A stretch of 64,000 bases of DNA from Raphanus sativus (GCF_000801105.2 NC_079514.1:44892515-44956514), one strand, 5' to 3'. Numbered from the stretch's first letter, positions 36,898 through 48,300 are shown. Notes: generated by a model from the letters alone, not told the origin. Numbers and translations: made by a program.

Positions 36898-38437
36898 TTC
36901 AGAAAATCAACACCTTCTTCTCAGTCTTCTTATCTTTCTCACGATTTGTCGAATCGTTTGAGAAAAAGAACAATATGCATATAGAAGAGAAAGACGAAAC
37001 GGAGGGACGAAGTGAGATGGAAAGGGGGGGGGGGACACACGCAGAGAAAGAGAAATAAAGAAGCAATAGAAACGGCTTTTTTGCCTGAGCTCAACTGTTT
37101 TTTCTTTTCTTTTCAATTCTCTCCTTTTTTATTATATAAAAACTCGTAAACTAGTCCCCACATTTTTGTCACTTTTGACATTAACGTCACAATATTTATT
37201 TTGGGTTTTGAAATTTACCCCGTTTTGAAGAGTAATTACGGAATTGTTGATATATAATCATTAACCATTATTGTTATTCAGAAGGTTTTCAGTGAAAGCT
37301 GACAAAGCGACAATTCAAATCAAAGCCTCTTTTGTTTTTATTTTTCTTTTCTTTTTCCGGAATTTTTTTCTTAATACTAAATTAAGGTTTTTACTTTTTA
37401 CTCGAGAACACGTATTGTCGTTTATAGGTGGGCTTAGGTTAGGACTGTCTCATTTAGAAAGAAAACGAATAATAGGGTGACTTGGAAATTCCAACACCTA
37501 AATGCACATCTGGCACAGAGATTATCACAGCACTTGAAAGACTTTCTTCTCTTGTGGATATATGCTGGCACCATGTATGGAGTGGAAAGTTAGACTGGAA
37601 ATACAGTTGAAAGAATTTGGATCAGAATCAGAATATCCGTATTTCTTAACATGAGAAAGAACACTCACGTAGAATTCATTGGTGTATTTCAATACCATAC
37701 CTTTTCTATTTATTTATTTTTATACCTTTTTTTATTAGAACAAAGAAATCTTCTACTCTTCTTTATTTGCCAAAAACCGAATTGGCACCTTCAGTTTTAT
37801 CCTCGTTTTTTGTTGTTGTTTGTTATTGGTTTACTGTATCTTCTAGTTGGATATTTGTTTTATGTTGTTTGATGATTGTTGGTGATTGATTTCGGGACTC
37901 CTAGAAATTTTCTAAATGAGTATTTGTCTGAATATTCACATCTCCTTTCTTTTCAGGTGAGTTTGATGAAGTGTAGGAACAGTCGTCTTGGTGTAGTGCA
38001 AAGTTTTTGGATGTTGGGTTTTCTGTATGTTGTTTCAATTTAAGATTTGGTAACTTTATTTAAACGTTTTCTATTTGTTTAATATCCTTTTATACGATTT
38101 TTGGTTCAATCCTTGAAAATAAGTTTCGCATTGATTTCAGTGTGTTTTTTGCCGGTGAAAACAATGTGAATAAATACCCCTTTTTTGAAGTACTTGAACA
38201 TCTATGGATTCAATCAGATTAAGTCTTGTCTGATTAATGCTCTGTAGATCGTGGGGGCTAACATAATCAACGTTTCTTTTATAGAGAACGAGAACATTCT
38301 AGAATCTCTAACTTTAATCAAACTCCCCCTATTTTTACCACTCCTTCAGGTAAAATTTAAGATTTAAAAAAAAATCACTCTAATATTGTTCTTGGTATTA
38401 ATGCTTTTTCATGAACAGATCAAGTTTCAAGTAGGTA
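36898..38437. other. Promoter of the hydrolase gene and AT-rich intergenic DNA
   Basis: The hydrolase leader is GA-rich on the plus strand and contains an 11-base G run at about 37024-37034. Beyond it no gene is visible; the short hydrophobic frame at 37651-37872 has no recognised domain. Confidence 0.5.
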
Positions 38438-38468
38438 CTAGATTTTGACCCGCCCTTAGAAGGGCGGG
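38438..38468 (-). mobile_element. Helitron 3' terminus with perfect 9-bp hairpin
   Basis: CTAG at 38438-38441 is preceded by A and followed by ATTTTGA and the hairpin CCCGCCCTTAGAAGGGCGGG. On the minus strand this reads hairpin, spacer, CTAG, then T, a textbook plant Helitron 3' end. The element would extend to the right; its 5' end is not resolved because of the Helitron-like units there. Confidence 0.8.
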
Positions 38469-38551
38469 TATATTTTTTGTTTTACATTTTTTTATAAATT
38501 TAATTTTTATATTTATTTTTTTATTTACGTTTTTTTTTTCATTATATAATA

Positions 38552-38970
38552 TCAATATACTAAAACAGGAATATGACCTATTGATATATGTGTGGTCAAA
38601 TTATTTTACGATAATTATTAAAACTTCTTATTAATTATTTAAAAGGAATATTATACAAAGAAAAATATAAATATGATTAAAAACATAAATATAAAATTAA
38701 ATTTCTAAAATATGTAAAACAAAAAATATACCAGCTCTTTTAAAGACGAATCTGAATCTAGTCAATACTATTAAAATAGAAACATAACATATTGATATAT
38801 GTATGGTCAAACTATTTTAATACAATGATTAAAACCTCCTATTAATTATTTAAGAGAAATGTTATACAATGAAAAACACAAATATGACTAAAACATATAA
38901 ATATAAAAATTAAATTTCTAAAAGAATATAAAACTAAAAAATATAAAAGGGCGGGTCCAAATGTAGAAAT
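38552..38970 (+). mobile_element. Two tandem Helitron-like units of about 210 bp
   Basis: Units at 38552-38761 and 38762 to about 38970 are homologous along their length (TCAATAYACTA start, CTATTAATTATTTAA and TAAATTTCTAAAA inside). The first ends in CTAG directly against the TC start of the second. TCAATACTATTAAAATAGAA is a typical Brassicaceae Helitron 5' end, seen again at 58115. They have no coding capacity. Confidence 0.55.
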
Positions 38971-39850
38971 CTATTTAAAACCCGTTAAACTAAAATCTGT
39001 AGAATATCGGATCATGATCATAATTTTTAATTTTAATTTTAGTTGTTTAGTTTTAGTTTTAATTTTATTTTTAAAGAAACATAATTTTTATGTTTGTGTG
39101 TTTGTATAATCATATTCTGTATGATATGAATTTAATAGAATATATAAGTTTTGTAAGTATGTACATGTATCATATGGTAAGGCTTGGTTTTTTTGTCAAT
39201 ATTCAGTTCAAATTATTTGTTTTTTTATTTGAACATAAAAACAGGAACATAGGGAAGTTACGAACGGTTAACAATATTCGAAGCTCAAATTATGGTTTCA
39301 TATGCTGAGGGAAGTTACGAACAGTTAACAATGCTCTAGATATAATTATATTATATTTTATGCAGTTATTTTTTAAGTTAGACCCAACCTTTTATTAATT
39401 GGTCATACAGAAGAATTAATATAATAGATATATATATATATATATTTAATTAGATTTGATTATCTAAAATAAAATGTACTTTTAACTTTTAAAATATTAA
39501 ATATTTACATGTGGAGTTCATACATTTCAGTTATGAGTCGTATAGGTATATGTATATGTAGTAATGTAACAAATAATTAATAATTAATGATAAAGGATAT
39601 TAAGCATTGGAGTTTGAGTTAAATCGAGAAGTAGTAATAATTATTTTCAAAAGTAACCGTCGCCATATATAAAGATTGACAAAGAAGTGGGTTCCTATAA
39701 TTATGGAGATAAAGTGGAGTAAAAACTGAACAATAACAACGTTTGCTAAATTAATAATATTGATATATGTTTGACTTTTTTTTAAATTGGACCTAACACA
39801 TATCAATTGGACATATTGAAGAATTAATAGTATTGATTATCTTCCATCAG
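38971..39850. other. AT-rich intergenic DNA
   Basis: Includes a repeated phrase GGGAAGTTACGAAC (about 39253 and 39309) and a short (TA)n tract near 39430. I see no gene. Confidence 0.45.
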
Positions 39851-39979
39851 CTGGTCTCTTTGGAGCTATATACCCTAAGAGGGTGGAATCTTCTTCCACT
39901 CATGCTCGAGAGTTGTCCTAAACTACAAATCCTTAAAGCTCACCAACGTAAAGCATTTTCATTAGTTTTGATGATCTAA
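39851..39979 (+). pseudogene. Orphan F-box/FBD-type LRR exon fragment
   Basis: After a good acceptor (CTTCCATCAG) the frame reads LVSLELYTLRGWNLLPLMLE, then SCPKLQILKAHQ, and a stop at 39977-39979. This is the LRR-to-FBD junction motif of plant F-box/FBD proteins. No F-box lies upstream, and a retroposon begins 14 bases downstream, so it is a broken remnant. It is not part of the F-box gene at 31 kb, which lies on the same strand but 7.5 kb away beyond the hydrolase gene. Confidence 0.65.
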
Positions 39980-39993
39980 TTGTATTTTCACCA

Positions 39994-41302
39994 CAAAAAT
40001 GTAATTCTGATTGCTAAATTAATCTGTTAGTTTTTCTCTCTGGTTCAATAATCGAGACAACGTCGCCGTCGCTGCTTCTTGACGCCGATAAGGCCTCTGG
40101 TCGCTGGCGTCGGGAGACTTGCTACATCTTTCTCATGGGTTTTCTCGCTCCAAGTCAAAGCTCTCGTCTTGTTTCTTGCTTCGCACTTACTCAATCAGTT
40201 TCTCTGGATCTGGTGTCGTCGAAACTGGAGAAGATCTTCGTGGTCTCTGCTCCGGTTTTCAAGACCACTGGAACTGCATCGTTAACCGGGGTCTCTCGGA
40301 AAAGTTGTACACGGTTCACCTTTCACCTCTTTCCCTACTCTGAGCCCGGTCTTCACATGCGCTCCAGATCTGAGAGGTCCTCCGTGGGATGTTCCGGATC
40401 TGAGCAGGATAAAGCTCAAAACTCAGCCATAAAGAGCATCTCAGGCCACCGCGGTGCATCATCTTCGAGTTATAAACGGGGTTCCGTTTCTCTTCTCGGT
40501 GGTTGCTCAACCCCCAACACTCCAATCATCACAGCCTTCTCTCCTCCATCTTGCGCCACCGATGAAGTGTTCCTTCACGTTTCCGCACGCACTCTCCGTT
40601 CCAGCTCCGCCTCCCATCCCGGATCTAGGGTTTCTCCAGCCAGGCTGGTTGTTAATGGGCCAAATTTCAATTGTTTGTGGGTCTGGCTCAATACCACTAA
40701 AGAAGAAAGCGGTCATTTGCTTAGTCAATCAATACCCACTGGTTTGATTAGTTTGGCTAGTTTAAAGATTTCTAAGGGGTTCCTTGGGATCTATGTTATG
40801 CGCGTATTGCTATATCAATCTTATAGGATGAATTGTTCGGTGGTTTCACCGACTTTTCTACCGGTACTATTATCCTCTTCTACAAAGAAGAGAATCTTAT
40901 TACCATGCCTCTTTTCTGTGAAAGGAGATGATTCCTCGGTTATTTTACCGAGAGTTTGCTTCAACTTACTCACCGGTTTGTCACCTTGCGCAGCGGTCTG
41001 TACGGGATTTGAAGGTGCAAACGAGAAGACTACTTCGGTTCTTCTCGTTGGTGAGAGTTGGCTTTCAACGTCACAATATAAGATGATTAAATCCCAGCTG
41101 TATGGCTTTGTCGTACATGCTTCCTCGACGCATCTAAGCTTTGGCTTGAATTCGCTGTCATCTTCTGATGAAGACTTATCATGTTTAATCTTAATTGCTG
41201 TTGTAGCTTATGTTTATTTTCCAAGAGGATGTCTAATTCCCTCTGGTTATTGTAGTTCTTCAAGTTGATTTAACGAAAGAAAGTTTGTGTTCAAAAAAAA
41301 AA
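39994..41302 (+). mobile_element. Poly(A)-ended retroposon with 13-bp TSD
   Basis: The direct repeat TGTATTTTCACCA is at 39981-39993 and again at 41303-41315. The second copy directly follows an A tract (41293-41302). This bounds a 1309-bp insertion made by target-primed reverse transcription. It contains no reverse transcriptase but does contain an uninterrupted 377-codon frame, so it is either a non-autonomous non-LTR element or a retrocopy of an unknown transcript. Confidence 0.75.
40135..41268 (+). CDS. Unrecognised 377-residue open frame within the retroposon
   Basis: The frame runs from MGFLAPSQSSRLVSC to a stop at 41268, 34 bases before the A tract, and fills most of the insertion. 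The product is rich in Ser (including SGHRGASSSSYKRGS) and Cys and has hydrophobic stretches near the C-terminus (LILIAVVAYVYF). I recognise no domain, and there are no RT or endonuclease motifs. Retention of so long a frame suggests the source was coding or the insertion is young. It could be a lineage-specific hypothetical gene, a captured transcript, or a chance frame in GC-richer DNA. I do not assign a function. Confidence 0.35.
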   Translation: MGFLAPSQSSRLVSCFALTQSVSLDLVSSKLEKIFVVSAPVFKTTGTASLTGVSRKSCTRFTFHLFPYSEPGLHMRSRSERSSVGCSGSEQDKAQNSAIKSISGHRGASSSSYKRGSVSLLGGCSTPNTPIITAFSPPSCATDEVFLHVSARTLRSSSASHPGSRVSPARLVVNGPNFNCLWVWLNTTKEESGHLLSQSIPTGLISLASLKISKGFLGIYVMRVLLYQSYRMNCSVVSPTFLPVLLSSSTKKRILLPCLFSVKGDDSSVILPRVCFNLLTGLSPCAAVCTGFEGANEKTTSVLLVGESWLSTSQYKMIKSQLYGFVVHASSTHLSFGLNSLSSSDEDLSCLILIAVVAYVYFPRGCLIPSGYCSSSS

Positions 41303-41315
41303 TGTATTTTCACCA

Positions 41316-41594
41316 GTTGGCTAGCGAGGTCAAGGTTATTAATTCACGTCTCCTTTTTCTTACTACTACTAGTTGTTAACATCATATTTAGTTGTTACTT
41401 TCTCTTGACATTTAATCGACGAAAACAGAGTCTTTACTTTACGCAATCAACGAGTGTGGCTTCTTCTCTTGTTGTATTCTTAGAGGGCTAGAGAATTGTT
41501 TCTGGAAAAAAAAAGGAATTGCAGATTGTACATAAGATACAGTCCTTTGAGCTTTTCTGCAATTCGGGAAAAGGATTCTTCCAGATTCAGGTCT
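41316..41594. other. Downstream flank of the PMP22 gene
   Basis: No gene seen. It holds the presumed 3' UTR of the minus-strand Mpv17/PMP22 gene and the right flank of the retroposon. Confidence 0.4.
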
Positions 41595-43013
41595 CTATGC
41601 GTTCTTGATCACTGCAGATCGGGCTTTCAGGTTCAAGAAAATGCTCCTGGATGTATATGCGGAAGAAAAAGATGTTACAACAAATCTTTTTTGCATGAAA
41701 ATTTTTGATAGCAAAACCTGAAAGAAAGACTATAGATTTGCTTATACCAGCAGGAGGCGATGAAGCTGCCGAACAAGACGCGGAATTGCAGAGGTACATA
41801 CTGATAATTAATCCATCCCACAATAGGCCAGAACTTTGTGTTACATACAATAAATTTCACAAACAAGATCAGAACACCACCAAATTGAACAACAATGTCA
41901 AAAAATGCAACATAAGTGTTATATGTTTTCACGTTTTGTAACTGAAATATAAAAGTTATTATGTTTTCTTTTACCTTCCAGGCTGTTAACTGTATGGTAG
42001 AGAAGTCTTTCCCAACTTTGTGCTTCACTAGCTTCCATGGCCTCCCTGTAAAAAAAAACGTTGCAAAGATTTTACTCCCACTAAAGAGAGAAACAAAAAG
42101 GGATTGAATTGTGAGTTGTACCTTCAACTACTAAACCATAGTAAGACATAAAAAGAAAGTTGTTCCAAGGAGAGGATGTAACTTGTTCCAACAAAACCTG
42201 CTCCAACACAGTTTTCTTGTTACTTAAAAATACTCGTTCCAAAATACAAGTAAGTTTCTAAATAAAAGAGGTGACTTTCTAGCTCTAATTCAGAGTTCCA
42301 AGCACATTCAACTTCATAATGCAGCAAAAAAGGTTTCAGGATATCCACATATATCTCAATATCAACTAAGGAAGAAGCGTTCAAGAGTAACATTTACATA
42401 AATTTGCTGCACATATGATCAGATTCATCCAAAGGAAGGTATGTTACCACACCATTTATTAATGCATTGTAAAAGAGGAGGCTTGTTTGGTAACTAAAAA
42501 AGAACAAAACATTTGAAAGCGAAAGAAATAAAGAAAAACCTTTTTGGCTACAGTAGTCTTGTCCTTCTTGCCTTTGAAAAGAGCATCCATCAATTTGTGG
42601 AAGTAGTGAGCAAATGGCCCACCATAACATAACCCATACAACTACACAGAGATGATCATCATCACTTTCGGAAACAAGAAAAAGGTGTTGAAATGATAGG
42701 AGGAGAAGAGAGCAAAGGAACGAACCATAAGGAGAAGCAATCTACGGAACTGAATCTTTTTAACTCCAGAGATCTTCTGAGCTATGGCATCACTGCAACC
42801 TGCCAAAACTCCAGCAGTGATCGCCTGACCCACAGAAACAAACATACAAAGAGTTAAAAAGAGCTCAAAAAGACAAAAAAAAATTATAACGAAGAAAACC
42901 ATAACGAAATGATGATCATCGAATAATCAAAAAGTGAGGACCTTGGTTCGTAAAGGGTGAGCTTGGAGCTGAATCAGATATTTCCGCCATGCGTCTTTGG
43001 CATAATCCGACAT
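41595..43013 (-). CDS. Mpv17/PMP22-family peroxisomal membrane protein
   Basis: Seven exons join in phase to 185 residues: 42942-43013, 42726-42824, 42540-42641, 42122-42197, 41975-42045, 41748-41833 and 41595-41646. The start is MSDYAKDAWRKYLIQL. Family landmarks appear in order: HPLRTKAITAGVLAGCSDAIAQ, the RRLLLLMLYGLCYGGPFAHYFH helix, WNNFLFMSYYGLVVEGRPW, the AWKFWPIVGWINYQYVPLQF signature, and a basic C-terminus, LKARSAVIKNA. These are the four-helix membrane proteins of the Mpv17/PMP22 family; the plant member is placed in the peroxisomal membrane and is thought to act as a channel or permeability factor (family knowledge). No damage is seen. From memory it matches Arabidopsis At4g14305, one of the synteny anchors. 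Confidence 0.92.
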
Positions 43014-43540
43014 GGCCCCAAGATATAGTCCTGATTCTTTTATGTCAAAAGAAAAAAAAAAGAGATAGAATGGAAGATAGTTAGGAAGAGCTAATGAGCA
43101 AGAAGACTAGGAGGGGATCCAGATTTGATTACAAGAAATTAATCATGTTTTTGCCTTTATTTAAACAGAAAACAAATAGATTTAAGGGTTAGGTGGAGAT
43201 TCTCTTTGGAGTATCGAAACAAATAAACAAACACCTAAATCAGGAATATTTTTTAGTCTGTGCCTAAAGAAATTGCATCTCTTCTTGTGTTAGTCCACAA
43301 GTTGTCATGTAGTTTTCTGATTGGCTGTTTTATTCTTACAAGAAAAAGTTAGGTTAGAGAACAAATACAGTAATACTTAACACAACTATTATCTGTCTAT
43401 TCATAAAACAAGCTTCATTGCTGTCCATGTCTATTTGCAGACTTTGTTATTATTGTTCACTCCAAGATAATTGATCTACCTAATTATGAATTTATGGTGC
43501 GACTTGCCTACTTGTTTTTGATGCAGCTCTTTCACTCTGC
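43014..43540. other. Promoter region of the PMP22 gene
   Basis: Leader and upstream DNA of the minus-strand PMP22 gene. No other gene. Confidence 0.4.
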
Positions 43541-43548
43541 CATCCTGG

Positions 43549-44013
43549 GCATATTGTCCAAAAACCAAAAAAAAAAAAACAAATCTAACCAAGAAATCAA
43601 AATTGAACCAAAATTTACAAAAATGCGAATGGTTTCTATTTTTTCAAACCAAAAAACCGAAACCGAACAAGTACCTGAATATTTTATTATAATAAAATAG
43701 TGATTATTTTATTTTTTACATAAAATATAATTTATAAACAAAAATTCTAGATTATCAGAATTACCGATACTTTTTGTTTTTACGGGTTTTCCTTAATTTT
43801 TTGAGTTTTTGGTTTTAAACCCAAAAAACTCGACTATCGCTAATTCGACTCCGCTTTGGATTTTATAAAAAGAAAACTGAATTGAACCCAATATTACCCG
43901 AACCATTCTGATCCGAAAACATTTGGTTCCTAACCACCCCAACTCGAATAATATGAAAACCGAATAACCCAAACCGTAACAAACCAAAAATCTGAATGCC
44001 CATCACTAGCCCA
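43549..44013. mobile_element. Decayed insertion between CCATCCTGG repeats (hAT MITE-like)
   Basis: CCATCCTGGGCATAT (about 43541) and CCATCCTGGTCATAT (about 44012) flank about 470 bp rich in AACCGAAC-type words. The right end reads ATGCCCATCACTAG and the left begins GGGCATATTG, so GGGCAT may be a short terminal inverted repeat. An 8-bp duplication, CCATCCTG, fits hAT; the longer match leaves retroposition possible. Confidence 0.4.
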
Positions 44014-44957
44014 TCCTGGTCATATCTTTGATTTCATCTGATCTGATAACCTGTTGTCAAAAAAAAAAATCTGATCTGATAACCTACAAATAATCTGATT
44101 AACAAGAAACCTGAAACATTGATCAAAACACCACAATATATATATGTACAAACTCAAGTCCAATAAGAAGAAAGCAAACAACAAGAGGATTCATAAGAAA
44201 CAAAGTTTGATAGCTTTTTTTGTCTTTAACACAGCATAAGGAGAATTGCCCATATCAGATTTTTTTGGCTGTTGCAAGGTCTCTTCTTTGGCAGCATCAA
44301 ACACGAAAAGTCCCATACCAAAAGTAACCATGACACAGTTTGAATTTCACAAGACTTGGGTTTTATTGCAGAATGGTTTCAGGTAGACTGTACGTATTAC
44401 TAGAAGCTGCTTAATGAGAATTGATGTACTTGAGAAGAATCAAACGTTGTTTCTTAGCAGATGAGGATTTCAGATTGGTACATCCCAAAAATACTCAATC
44501 TCCTCAAGATGATACACATTGCGCATTAACGCTGAGCTTGGGAATTCTAGCTCCAATGCTAGATATAGGTTAATTGTTAAGGAAATATGTTATACTCTGA
44601 GGTTCTCTTTGTAATAGTTAATACTTGTGTTTTCCCTATGTACACCTCTGTATAAATACTCTCTCGATACCTAATGATAATGTACTCAGTCTTCTATCTA
44701 TATTAATTGAATCACTAATGCAGAAACTGCATTGTTGCCTTCAGCATTCATGGAACTTACTCTGCATTTCAGGTGACGACAAAATATTAAGTCAAATGAA
44801 AGAGATGCTAAAAGTATCTACTTGTTTTAGCTTCCTATATGTTCACAAATAATCCAACATGTAAGAAAAAAGCAAGGAGAATATAAAAAGAGGCTATGAT
44901 GGTGAAATGAAGTTTTTAAAAATTTGATGACCCACCACAGGACAAAAAAAAAGGATT
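44014..44957. other. Intergenic DNA
   Basis: No supported gene. The frame at 44625-44852 has no domain. Confidence 0.35.
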
Positions 44958-45274
44958 TTATGTATCATTGTAATAGCCAAGTCGATGTTTGATGGAACAG
45001 GACGTAGTGATGGAGTTAAGAAACCTGAAAACGGATCACAGTCATCATCACTACTATGGAGAAGACAGTTAAGGAGCAGCATGTCCCTCTAAAGAACCTT
45101 CGGAGTGATGCAATATAACCAACAGATGAGAGAACATATATACCGAGAGTGATTTCTATATTTTTGGGCGAGCGAGAAGAGAAAAGATTGTGGAGTGGAA
45201 CTCGCCAGCAAAGTATCTAGTGGAGTCGAAGAGAAAGGAGAGGAAAGTGAAAGGAAGACCCTTTTGGGCGACAT
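44958..45274 (-). CDS. Possible two-exon small protein gene (65 residues)
   Basis: From the ATG at 45274 the frame reads MSPKRVFLSLSSPFSSTPLD and is rich in Ser/Leu with few acidic residues, as in plant organelle transit peptides. A donor, CTCG|GTATAT, at 45144 and an acceptor, TTTTCAG, at 45025-45031 join exon 45144-45274 to 44958-45024 in phase, giving 65 residues ending in GYYNDT. The unspliced frame stops after 61 codons, so either form is short. I do not recognise the product; a small mitochondrial protein is a guess from composition only. Confidence 0.35.
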
Positions 45275-46041
45275 TTGTTTGATGTTTGATGCGAACCAAA
45301 TGGTTTGATCAAGATAACCGAACCAAACCGGAGACTTGGCTAAGAAGATAGAAGGTATTTCTTAATTTTCTAGTTGCTGTTTAGTGTTTCCGTAAGTGTA
45401 TGATTTTGATCTCCATATCTCCATTTATTATTATGTTTACTAGTTCTTAGGATTGTGGAACGATCCACTAGTATTCTTAGTTTGTATTTAAGAGGATTCA
45501 TGGGTTTAGAATGGATATGCCGAGAAAAATTGTATTAACTCGTTCTTTAAGTTTTTGAGATCTATCATTGTTCCTCTGTTAATTGTTCCTCTGTTAAGTA
45601 GTGGAAGGCTCTCTATTGTATGACTATTTAAGTGGAAGACTTTGACTTTTATAAAAAAAAGCTATAAGTTTGGTTATTTAGGAGCTTTCGTTACTTATGA
45701 GTTGGACTTTGTTCATTCATATGACTGATGTTTTATCTCGCTTGGTTGCGTATACATTTTAAATTTGGGTGTGACTGATTAGATGCTCCAAGTTTGAATC
45801 TAAAGATACTAAGGAGTTAGAAAATATTTTGTGGATTAGAAGAACGTATGCACTGCAAAAAGCATAACACAGAACTCAATCTATACCATTAATGAAAAAC
45901 TGAAGGGTTTGAGTATGATCAATTCCCTGAGATGGAAAATTGATCAGAGAGATTGTTACATGAATAAGATATAGACATAAGAAACAAAGTAAGTAGACTT
46001 GGAGAAGTTACTAAGAGAATAACTAATATACTCACTCCTCT
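45275..46041. other. Intergenic DNA between the small gene and the MADS-box gene
   Basis: Nothing gene-like. It includes the shared 5' flank of the small gene and the 3' flank of the MADS-box gene. Confidence 0.4.
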
Positions 46042-46977
46042 TCAAGACTGCAGAAACTGAGTGAGATAATCAGAGAAGTCGGTGTCTTCATTCAAAGCAG
46101 AGGCATCATAATCACAAGCTACATAGTAACTATTACTCTCTTGAGTAGTAGTAGTGGTAGTCTCCACAAATCCATCACCAGACTCCAAAAGCCAATCGTC
46201 AAGGAATAGTGAAGTGGTGTCCAAGTCAAAATCAATGAGTTGATTGATATCTTCTATCTCGTAAGCTAAACTCATCTCTTCAGTTGAAAAGTCGTTGCTG
46301 TCTGGAACACAAATATCAGATGGGAAGATGAGTGGTTGATCCACGGGCTCTGTCATCTTGTTGTTGTTGCGGGGAAGACAAAAGCTTTCACAGGTAGACA
46401 TGATGTGATCAAGCTCCTCCTCCTCTGTCATAACATTGTTGTTGCAATCTAGGGTTTTGTGGAGACCTAGGGTTTGTTCCACTGTGGGTTCTGTTTTCTT
46501 CATCTTCTTCAGAGGAGGAGGAGGTTGCTCTTGCTCGTCAGCAGCGTCATCAGCACGCAACTCTTTTATTTTTGACAACAACCTAGACATTGAGTTGACG
46601 GCACGGTTCAATTCTTGGAGATTCTTGGATTTGAGAAGAGCGTTGTCCTCCCACCACTGAGGTAACCCTAATTCTTTTCTTGCAAAACAGATCCCAAGGT
46701 CCTCCTTATCATCTCTTTCTTCTCGTACAGGACGCTCTCCCGTGAGAAAAGCGTTGACGATGGAATCAACCGAAGAATGACCGAAGGAGAAGAAGCTTAC
46801 GTTGGAGTTAGCAGAAGGAGGTGTCGCCAATACGGCGATCTGTGCGTCAGTGAGAAGACAGAGCTGTGCGATTTTGCTATGGAGACCGTAGGTTCGTTTC
46901 GTGAAAGTCGTCGCCGCAGATTCACGTTTCGCGATCCTCTCAATCGTAGGCTTTCTCTTTGTACCTTTCTTCACCAT
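46042..46977 (-). CDS. Type I MADS-box transcription factor (M-alpha-like)
   Basis: A single-exon gene, as usual for type I MADS. I start it at MVKKGTKRKPTIERI (46977), where the MADS domain normally begins, not at an ATG 30 codons upstream whose added residues look untranslated. The product is 311 residues. Residues 1-60 are a divergent MADS domain: FTKRTYGLHSKIAQLCLLTDAQIAVLATPP replaces the usual KRRxGLxKKAxEL, keeping the DNA-binding helix and the first strand. NVSFFSFGHSSVDSIV follows, typical of the AGL-type M-alpha group. The rest has a possible coiled coil (LLSKIKELRADDA), a Pro run, Asn/acid-rich low complexity and an acidic C-terminus that could activate transcription. No K-box is present. 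Arabidopsis relatives act in gametophyte and endosperm. Confidence 0.85.
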   Translation of the reverse strand: MVKKGTKRKPTIERIAKRESAATTFTKRTYGLHSKIAQLCLLTDAQIAVLATPPSANSNVSFFSFGHSSVDSIVNAFLTGERPVREERDDKEDLGICFARKELGLPQWWEDNALLKSKNLQELNRAVNSMSRLLSKIKELRADDAADEQEQPPPPLKKMKKTEPTVEQTLGLHKTLDCNNNVMTEEEELDHIMSTCESFCLPRNNNKMTEPVDQPLIFPSDICVPDSNDFSTEEMSLAYEIEDINQLIDFDLDTTSLFLDDWLLESGDGFVETTTTTTQESNSYYVACDYDASALNEDTDFSDYLTQFLQS

Positions 46978-47795
46978 TCTTCTCTTTCTTTCGAGAACAA
47001 ACAGAATCAGAATCAGATTGTGTTTTGCGAGAGCTATTTTTCTTTGTTTTGTGTTGCGTGTGGACAAAGCAAAGTGATCGATGGACTCTGGTAGCTCTCT
47101 CTCAGTATCCCCTATATATTAATCCTGGAACATTATAACATGTTTTGTACCCACTTGTCATCACTATGATGATTCTCAGAAATCCTTAGAAAAATATGTT
47201 GGTCCATATACATATATATTATACTTTTTATTAAACTAATTATCATATTAATTAGTAGTCTTAAATTCTTTCCTTAAATTAAAGCTACGTAAGTTTATTT
47301 CCTTAAATAAAAGCTACGAAATTACCTAATATGATTAACGTATATATGATAATTAATGATTACAAATCAAAAATATTTGATAAAAAAATTTGTATCCTCT
47401 ACATTTTATTTTAATTAATATTATAAAAAATCACTTAAACATATTTAAAAAAATAGATTTTTCATATATGTTATATTTTGAATTTTTTAAAACGTCTATA
47501 AACTACCAAAAATTGTAAGATGTTATTAAGATGATATTTTTTAGAACAGAACCTGATCCGAAACGAAATATTTTGAATATCGAATATATCGAAACCAGAT
47601 TTATACACTTAAATATATTAATTATTTTTAGAATTTAATATCTAAAAGAATATAAAAATATATAAAATGTTATTAAGTTGTCCAAAATACTTGAAAATAT
47701 TTACAAATAGTTAAAAATACATGATTAAAATAGTTAAATGATATTTAAAATACCAATACTTCAAATATTTATTGATTTCTTATCCGAATATTGAA
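46978..47795. other. MADS-box promoter and AT-rich DNA
   Basis: A TATA-like CTATATATTA near 47110 serves the minus-strand gene. The rest is AT-rich and non-coding, probably part of the Helitron ending at 48411. Confidence 0.4.
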
Positions 47796-48300
47796 GCTAA
47801 CCAAATTTTATGTTAAGTTTAAGTATTTTAGCTTGCATTATACACATTTATATGTTATAAATAATTTTTTATTTTTATATTTTGAGAAATATAAAGTATA
47901 TACAATTTTTTTTAAAAAATAAAATGAGTTATCTGAGTTCAAATCCAAACCGAACCCGCAGATCCGAACCGGATCAAACTCACAAAAAATCGAAACATAA
48001 CTGGACCGAACCAAACCAAACTGAACTAAATGGTATCCGAATGTCCAAGCTAACCAAATTTTATGTTAAGTTTAAGTATTTTAGCTTGCATTATACACAT
48101 TTATATGTTATAAATAATTTTTTATTTTTATATTTTGAGAAATTTAAAGTATATACAATTTTTTTTTAAATAAAATGAGTTATCTGAGTTCAAATCCAAA
48201 CCGAACCCGCAGATCCGAACCGGATCAAACTCACAAAAAATCGAAACATAATTGGAACGAACCAAACCAAACTGAACTAAATGGTATCCGAATGTCCACC
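47796..48300. repeat. Tandem duplication of about 253 bp
   Basis: Units at 47796-48048 and 48049-48300 are nearly identical (AGCTAACCAAATTTTATG start; CCGAACCCGCAGATCCGAAC inside), implying a recent duplication. Both contain the degenerate CCGAACC words common in Brassicaceae Helitrons. Confidence 0.85.

Noticed and set aside
46436..47094. Plus-strand frames over the MADS gene
   Set aside because: They are shadows of the minus-strand coding sequence.
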